Of a DNA stretch of 64,000 bases, positions 57,801 through 64,000 are shown piece after piece. Position 1 is the stretch's first letter. Every line of letters starts with the position of its first letter. A program made the translations under genes and the position numbers. The notes below the pieces were generated by a model that was given only the letters and a program-made list of their open reading frames with translations, was not told the origin of the DNA and made no database searches. Source of the DNA: Taenia hydatigena (lineage: Eukaryota; Platyhelminthes; Cestoda; Cyclophyllidea; Taeniidae); assembly GCA_036345935.2 (NCBI GenBank), contig JADWOT020001375.1, forward strand, positions 45,001 through 109,000, written 5' to 3'.

Positions 57801-58295
57801 TTGTGGGTGAACAAGAGAAGACGGTGCTGCTGAGGTATGATATGGCAGCGAGGTCCGATGCGAAGGGTACGACTACTAAAGGAAATAAAGGCCCGGATAG
57901 CACGAAGCAGACCCCTTTTTTGATGAGTGAGGGTCTTTGCGTCCCGTACCTGCAATCACTACTTGCCCTTCGCTTTCCCAACTCCCTTAATGCTGGTCTG
58001 TACTACCCAAATGTGCAAAGTAGCATGTCCCCAACTCCACCATCACAATTGCTCCCCCACTCTTTCCTAGTGAATGGGGTAGACCATTTATTAACCATCT
58101 CTAACTGTTTGTCATTTGGGAAGGTACGCTGATGAGAACTTGTCTTGGATGGCACGAATAAACTCCGACTTGAATGCGTTTGTCAACTATTTAGCCAGCT
58201 GGCTAGTAAAGAGCTGCTTTCCTCAACACCCAATCTTCAGTGTTCTTTTGCCTGGGGAGGTCGGCAACGGGAACTCAATGTCTGAGTGCAAAAGC
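54830..58295. other. Non-coding sequence, no supported gene
   Basis: Frames of 85-109 codons around 56,839-58,132 overlap on both strands, including 98 codons on the minus strand at 56,871-57,167 facing 85 on the plus. None shows a known motif. A run of eight Gs lies at 55,862-55,869. Confidence 0.45.
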
Positions 58296-58299
58296 AGCG

Positions 58300-58800
58300 T
58301 TATACTTGTCACCTCTGACCTCATACGCGCTATCCTCTCCACCTGTCGATAACTGTTCACCCGCACGGCCGATCACCCACCCACCCACTCACACAATCAA
58401 TCGTCCGTTCTCCTGCCCACTACTACTTCTTCCTACGACCGCTGTAAATGTTGGTATGCCGACCTGACGCACAAGGGTGATGACTTGAGCGCATCAAAGG
58501 TATTCACGGATGCGACTTGAAGAAAGAAGGAGAGAGGAGCCAGAAGAGGAGAATGATGGAACGCCGGAAGCAAGCTCACAGGTTCCCATCTCCAGATCAA
58601 TTGATCGCACATATGCAGCACGCACGGCCAAGAACTGGTTTGCCTTCCCACACGGCCTTGTTGCCCTCATCAGTGGGATGAGCAAAGATGAAAGCAATGC
58701 ACGACGTGATTTGAAAGTGGCCATTAACGCGTTCACACATCCGCCACAATCTATCTCTCTCTCTCTGCATCCACCCTTCGGTTACAACGCCCCCTTAGTG
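58300..58800 (+). repeat. ~500-bp dispersed repeat, copy 2
   Basis: Inverse of 41,290-41,810. It carries a 106-codon ATG-opened plus-strand frame (58,510-58,830) that is Glu/Arg-rich at the start and includes VALISGMSKDE. In the 41-kb copy the same reading has stops and a frameshift, although VALISG.SKDE is still readable. Either the frame is chance or one copy has decayed. Confidence 0.65.
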
Positions 58801-58804
58801 GGGG

Positions 58805-59355
58805 GTATGGTCCTCAAATTTAAGGCATAGACTAGGTACATGCAGCGAGACCTTGAGCACGCTGCGCATCTCACTCCAAACGGGCTCGTCTGTTCCAACA
58901 CTAATCGGCAACATGAAAAAAGGGTCGGAATGCATTTAAAGGTTACTTTTGGCAAAAAAAGCTGCTAGATTACTCCTGTCAATGAAGTTATATAGAGAAC
59001 ACAAGACACAAAACCCACAAAGGCGGTAACCCTTAATCAACAAATTTAAAAAGTGCAAATGAGGAAGGGGAGCAGAATGAAAAGAAGTCCATAGGCTTGC
59101 CTACTCTTTAACGCTTTAACTGCCATGATCTGTGCTGAGCACGGGCCAAGCATGAACTTCTAATGTGCAGAGAACAGACGAAGATGGGGAGTTATGCTGA
59201 GGTCAAGGGAACAGAAAAAAGAAAGATGAAGAAAGGGAGAGATGTAAGGAGACTTGAACTGCTTCTCCGGGAATGTGCAGTCTCTCCCAAGATCATTTCA
59301 CCTTGACAAAATTTGACGCAGAGTGGGAGCAGAAGACCACCCCATCGGTCTCGAG
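58805..59355. other. Sequence left of the retroelement relic
   Basis: Could contain further decayed pol sequence, but no reverse transcriptase active-site motif (YxDD) was recognised in any frame. Confidence 0.4.
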
Positions 59356-59359
59356 CTTC

Positions 59360-60085
59360 GATTCGGTCACCTTGAGAAGAGTCGAGCACTTGAATCCAAA
59401 GAATTGGCGCTTTCTTCAGCGCTGCGCAATCTTCATGGTGCGTGGATTCTTCGTCAGAGGAGAGGGCAGCCCCTAAAGACTGTATAAAGCAAGTGAACGC
59501 CCAATCAAAGCCAACTAACCAGACAGGGTTTTGCAGTTTCACTGGCTTGGCGAACCACTGCAGGCGCTTTATTAATGGATAAGATCGCTAGCTCCTGCAT
59601 TAAGCGATCAGAGAGCTGGCAAAAAAGAAATTCAAGCGGGAGGCCGAGCATTATAAAGCGTAAGATGAACTAGAATAAAAACTGTTCCGCACCGATCCAA
59701 GCCTTATTAAACTTAGAGGCCGGCGCACTACCCTTCGCACTGGACGCAGACGCTAGTGCTGTAGCCATAACCGGTGCACTTTCCAAAGGGGACAAAAAAT
59801 AAAGAGAACACGCCATCACCTACGCCAGTATCCGACTCGGCAAAAAATGAGACAGAGAAGTGCAAAGGACCGTGAACTGTTCACCATTCTAAAATGGTTA
59901 GACAATTCCAACACTACCAGACAGCGAGACAGCTCGTAGTGAGGGCAGATTTTTGAGCACTGACTGGCTTAGAAACAGTGAAGATGGAACTTTCGGTTGT
60001 ACGATGGTACGGGGAACTGAAGCAACATATCTCTCCAGTTCAGCACAGAAAAGGGAATTCATAGAGCAATGCGAACGCATTCAGA
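59360..60085 (+). pseudogene. Ty3/gypsy-type retrotransposon pol relic (RT end, RNase H)
   Basis: Reading across frames on the plus strand gives the end of a gypsy reverse transcriptase, with LNPKNWRFLQRCAIF (family: L.P.KC.F....I.FLG). This is followed by the RT-RNase H linker FTGLANHCRRFING (family: F.GL..YYRRFI..F). The RNase H core at 59,719 then shows PFALDADASAVAI and ITYASIRLGKK, then RELFTILKW, and ends near 60,085 with VRWYGELKQH, HRKG and NANAF (family: ARW...L....F...HR.G..H.NADALSR). At least three in-frame stops and several frameshifts break it. The catalytic YxDD region, the N-terminal RT, integrase and LTRs were not found. It is clearly dead and only the middle of pol survives. 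Confidence 0.85.
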
Positions 60086-60089
60086 ATGA

Positions 60090-62235
60090 TATCACTTCGT
60101 CAGTCTCCCTCAAGAGCTCCCCATAACAAACGCAGCACGCGACTGTCACAGCAGATCTCCGATTACCAATGAAAAATCGTAAAAGGCATTTAAAAGGAAG
60201 AGAGTCGCCTCAGTGCCGCGACAACACAGACAAACGCCCCTCCACCAAGAGGTGCTCACATACCGAATGCTTGCACTGTGTTACAATCTGACTCGAGATC
60301 TCATTTAAACCACGGTTAGCCACAAGCTGAGGAGTTCTCATTCAAGTTTGATCTACTCATAAATGCACAAAAAGAAGCTCAACTTTGGTGGCAAGTTCTC
60401 ACGGCTTTCTTTTCTTGCCATTAATTTAGCGAATATCACTCGAAAGTTAGGCGGAAACCTTAACTAGTCGAACCCGTCAGACATTTGACAACGATGAAGT
60501 ACATTTCGCGTGCTGTGGAGAAACACCATTCGGTTTGTAGTCATCACACAGCGCAAAACCACACCAAACGTCACTCCAAGTGCTCACTCTACAGCTGGGA
60601 AGCACATGCAATTTGAATCACTTTATTGGGTGGTCTAAGCACAGGTTCGTTGCAGACTACAACCGGCCGTATTCAACCATCAGGTAGCAGTCCTAGTATT
60701 TTAAAATCTCAGCAAATAAGGATAATCTTTGTAAAGGAGCATACAATGCAGGCGGTAGTCCTGCAAGCATTATGATGAAATCCAGCACACAGCATTAGTA
60801 AAGAAAATTTGGATTTTACAAATAAATGACAGTCGACTAATAAGAGTCTTCATAATTTTCGGCTAGTTTAAAGAATATGAAAAAGAGGCAAATATCTAAG
60901 CTGAATTTCAGTGCCTATTGATTAGCCAAATAAATGTCCAGTTTAATCCCGTCAGCGCTTATAATAGGAAAGGGAAGAGAACTTGCAGTTCAAGCAAAGT
61001 TGACGTCGCGAAATCCCCTCTCCATCTTTTCCGCAAGATCACAACGAGCAAATAAACCACTGGTGCTGCATATCCCGCCATCTCATGAGATCATTCGTCT
61101 CCACCATCTACAGGATCTGCACGCTCCATATCACCTACGAACTGCCACGTCACCAAATTCATAGCCTCAACGGAAGGCACAAAGACAACAGCGGTGGCAC
61201 CACAACCACCAGCATTGGTGCCCTCGATTTCAGAAGCGACAAAAGTAATCAGCAAGTCGGTGGCACCATCTGCCTGCCACTCATCAACGCTGTCATGGGT
61301 GTACGCTACCACCTAATACAAAAGGAGTACAAAGAAGTACAGTTGGCAGACGAGGGCTATCAGTGAAATGAGGAATTTGGCGAAATAGACGCACAATGGG
61401 AAAGGCGAGGTCAAGGATGCGGTGCCTCTGCGCCTCCACACAGGAGGCGTCACCCGCGCCAGTGCTAAGTGCAGCACTGCAGCAGCAGAATGTGATTGGC
61501 ATGTCGGGGAGACTGTTGACGGCTATTTCAAGTTGACAGTCTTGGTGATAATATTGCAGCAGGAAGCTCAAAGTTGTTAAGACGTGTCGCTTCAATGGTC
61601 ATGTGTCGGCCACCGCCTTTGTCGCATCGCACTCCTTGTCTGTTAGGAAAGCGGGTTAACGGTAAAAATCGATGTTACTGATTAACGAGGTATAAAGGCG
61701 GTTAGTGAAAGTGACGGCGGGATAGATAGAAAAACTCACAATCAGGCACTGAAGGTTAACCGTTAACTCAAAAATGAATAATTATAATGTCAAAGCACTG
61801 CAATGAAATCGGTGTTTGCATTAAAGTTCATCACACAAACGCCTTGTTGAACTCATGACAAAGACTAGCCCAACATTTCTGCGTAACGCCCCCACTATAT
61901 GCGAATCGGATGCAAGTTTTTTACTTCATTCCTTTAAGGCAGAGCCTGCAAGAGAATTGACGTCAAAAACACTTCTGATCGGCCACGTTAGTACATCCAC
62001 CACAGATTCGCCTCTGTGAATTTACAAGAACAAGTTCTACCTCCCCACTGAGATACCACGATGACTAGGATGGATCTGGACTACCATCACACACGAATGT
62101 AATGTTTTCTCACGTGCAGTTCATACGTCTTGCAGCCATCTTCGCTGCAGAGTAATAACTTGGGCCAAACCACACAAACAATCAGTTGTGCCAGCTAAAC
62201 TTAACAAATGAATTGTGATGGGCACTAGTGCCTTA
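60090..62235. other. Sequence right of the relic, no supported gene
   Basis: No integrase zinc finger or DDE motif was recognised downstream of the RNase H relic. At 61,085-61,600 the sequence is more GC-rich and open on both strands: 93 codons from an ATG on plus (61,085-61,366); 73 on minus (61,091-61,312, no ATG) with a well-mixed, acidic composition; and 100 on minus (61,293-61,595). A short exon is possible, but I recognise no family. Confidence 0.4.
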
Positions 62236-62239
62236 TTAA

Positions 62240-64000
62240 TCATTAATAATTAGAAAACACTGAATGCCAATGACAACACTACCAGAATCCAACGGAGATG
62301 CATGGAAGGAAATGAAAAAAAACACAACAGAGACTACGTCGATGACACTCCACAGACCAACAATAGGCCACGAAGGTGTAAAAGGGACACCACGACCCTG
62401 CGTGTTCATCGGCCAGCTCGTGTCCAATGCATGCAACACCTAGCTAAAGAGGCCACCAAATGACCGATTCATAGAGTACGTCACAGAAAACAGATGAACT
62501 CACAAAAAATGACTATACGAACCCTCTTTTTAACGGCTCCAACCTCACCCAATATACTTATGACACTTCACTTCAGCCATTTATAAGAAACAAATAAGGA
62601 AAAAGCGTTCGAGAGACGACATTAGGCCACTCTGCATTAATCAGCGCATCAAATGCATGCAACGTTGGTAAGAAGAGGGTGAACACTTACTATACCTCCT
62701 ATCAGGCAACGGAATCACCAAGACCTCAGCTGCACTCGCGCCCGAGAAAAGAATCCATCTCGTGACACCTGCAGTCCCATCAAGGACGCAACACCGCGAG
62801 CGTTCGCTTTCACTGCATTTCTCCGCCTCATCCAAGGAGTGCTAAATTAATCACACCTTATCAGATTGTGCAGCAAGCTTTATGATGAAAGAGTGCCAAG
62901 TCTTTTGGCGCACCAGCGGCTGTACAGCGAAGGGGGGGCATTGATCATATCCTTTACAACTGAAAAATGGCGTGTAGTAGCATTCTTTGGCAGCGAATAA
63001 ATTATATCCATATGCGGGAATCATTCCAGCTCACCACCTGCTGCTAAATACATGTAATTTACTTAGAAAGATATCCAATCCCTGCATAAAAAGGCCTAAG
63101 TAATATTACGAACTAGGAATATACCATCGATTTATGATCTAGCATTTTCGAGTCCAAGCTATTTCACATCTCCTTCCACGTCTACACTCAGACGATTTCT
63201 AGTTTTATGCCATCTCTCAGTGGAAAGATGGATGCGCTACACCCAAACCACCTTCCCACCTTCCCAACAATCATAATTCTTTATCCATTCACCGAAGTCA
63301 GCATGCAACTTTTCGTTTGTACTTGTCGTTAAAGTCAGCGACTTCTTTATCGACTAGAGCAAAGGAAAGGAATCCATGCAAACGCCACATGATAAGTGAA
63401 CTCCCACAATGAACTACTAGAATGACTGCAGCCAACAGTTTCAGTTCAGCTATGTGCTAGGGACGAAAACCTGGAGAAGAGATTTGCACAACACAATCGC
63501 TGCATTATCCGCTTACAGTTTCCTCGAATCAATTTTGTTGTTTCTTCAATGAATGCCACATAACCAGGAAGGTTACCTCTGTTTCGTTCCAATTATTTCG
63601 ACTGCTCTCAAGCGGCAAGTCCATCGATTTAATACGCTATTCATTGCCCACAAATGAAGTAGTGGCAACAAATAATAGTAAATTCAGACGCCTCACCTTT
63701 CATCATGACTTGCAAAAGACTTACAACAGCCAAAATCAGCAGACACCACCCCAATGCAAAGTGCGTTTAGGCATTTAATTAAGCGAGTAAATGGGATCTG
63801 AGTATTTCATTTCAAGCGTCACACGAACCACGATTTCAGCAAGCCTCAAAATTCGCTAGCCACACTTTCATGCCAATAATAAAGGGTTACCTATGCATAC
63901 GCATAAAATAAGTTCAAAAATTTCAAATATGAATACTCACATACCTGGACTCGTTAACGCGAACCACGAACCATGCACGGCGACGAGCACACTCAGGTCA
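62240..64000 (-). repeat. Long inverted repeat, right arm (runs off the window)
   Basis: Inverse of 49,090-50,690. It begins inside with 'ttattaatcattaataatta', pairing with 'taattattaattattaataa' at 50,667-50,686. It still matches at the last bases of the window ('cctggactcgttaacgcgaa' against 'ttcgcgctaacgagtccagg'), so its outer end is not seen. The best-conserved part is 62,530-63,000. The frame at 62,641-62,835 (minus, TTG-opened, 64 codons) corresponds to the 68-codon frame of the left arm, with an in-frame 12-bp difference. Confidence 0.88.

Noticed and set aside
49090..64000. Arms as the LTRs of the gypsy element between them
   Set aside because: LTRs are direct repeats. These arms are inverted and the pol fragment is far too decayed compared with the well-matched arm core.

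Overview
The window looks like nuclear DNA from a repeat-rich animal genome. It has no run of long open frames (the longest is 198 codons and comes from a minisatellite), no ribosome-binding-site/operon structure, eukaryotic-type tRNA genes with internal A and B boxes, a broken histone H2A copy, a ruined Ty3/gypsy pol fragment and many diverged dispersed repeats. A large-genome invertebrate, perhaps a parasitic flatworm, is my impression only; nothing seen fixes the taxon. No intact protein-coding gene is supported. The only features that look functional are tRNA genes.

Layout: 1-7.6 kb is mostly unique sequence with two dispersed repeats (4.66-4.93 kb, 5.09-5.42 kb). The stretch 9.98-16.34 kb (copy A) is repeated in the same orientation at 22.64-28.06 kb (copy B). 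Both carry a tRNA-Arg site followed by a pyrimidine-rich tail; the tRNA is intact in B (anticodon ACG) and ruined in A. Two shorter relatives follow: copy C (28.19-29.04 kb, + strand, ruined tRNA) and copy D (29.5-30.33 kb, - strand, intact tRNA-Arg with anticodon TCG). Between A and B lie two copies of a ~180-bp repeat (18.07 and 18.79 kb), an AT-rich stretch, and a ~1-kb repeat (20.94-22.02 kb) related to 44.4-45.3 kb. A fifth tRNA-like gene at 33.58 kb has a CCA anticodon on an Arg-like body.

From 36 to 54 kb: two copies of a purine-tract repeat (36.24 and 36.94 kb), the H2A pseudogene (38.05-38.31 kb), an AT-rich desert (38.3-40.06 kb), and repeats at 40.06-40.76 and 41.29-41.81 kb that have inverted partners at 52.1-52.84 and 58.3-58.8 kb. 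From 49.09 to 64.0 kb a long inverted repeat (arms ~1.6-1.75 kb) encloses ~11.5 kb. That spacer holds a ~177-bp tandem array with an open frame of 59-residue periodicity, a direct duplication (52.1/53.3 kb), and the Ty3/gypsy reverse transcriptase/RNase H relic (59.36-60.09 kb).

All repeat relationships were found by eye. Boundaries are approximate (tens of bases), and percent identities are impressions rather than computed values.
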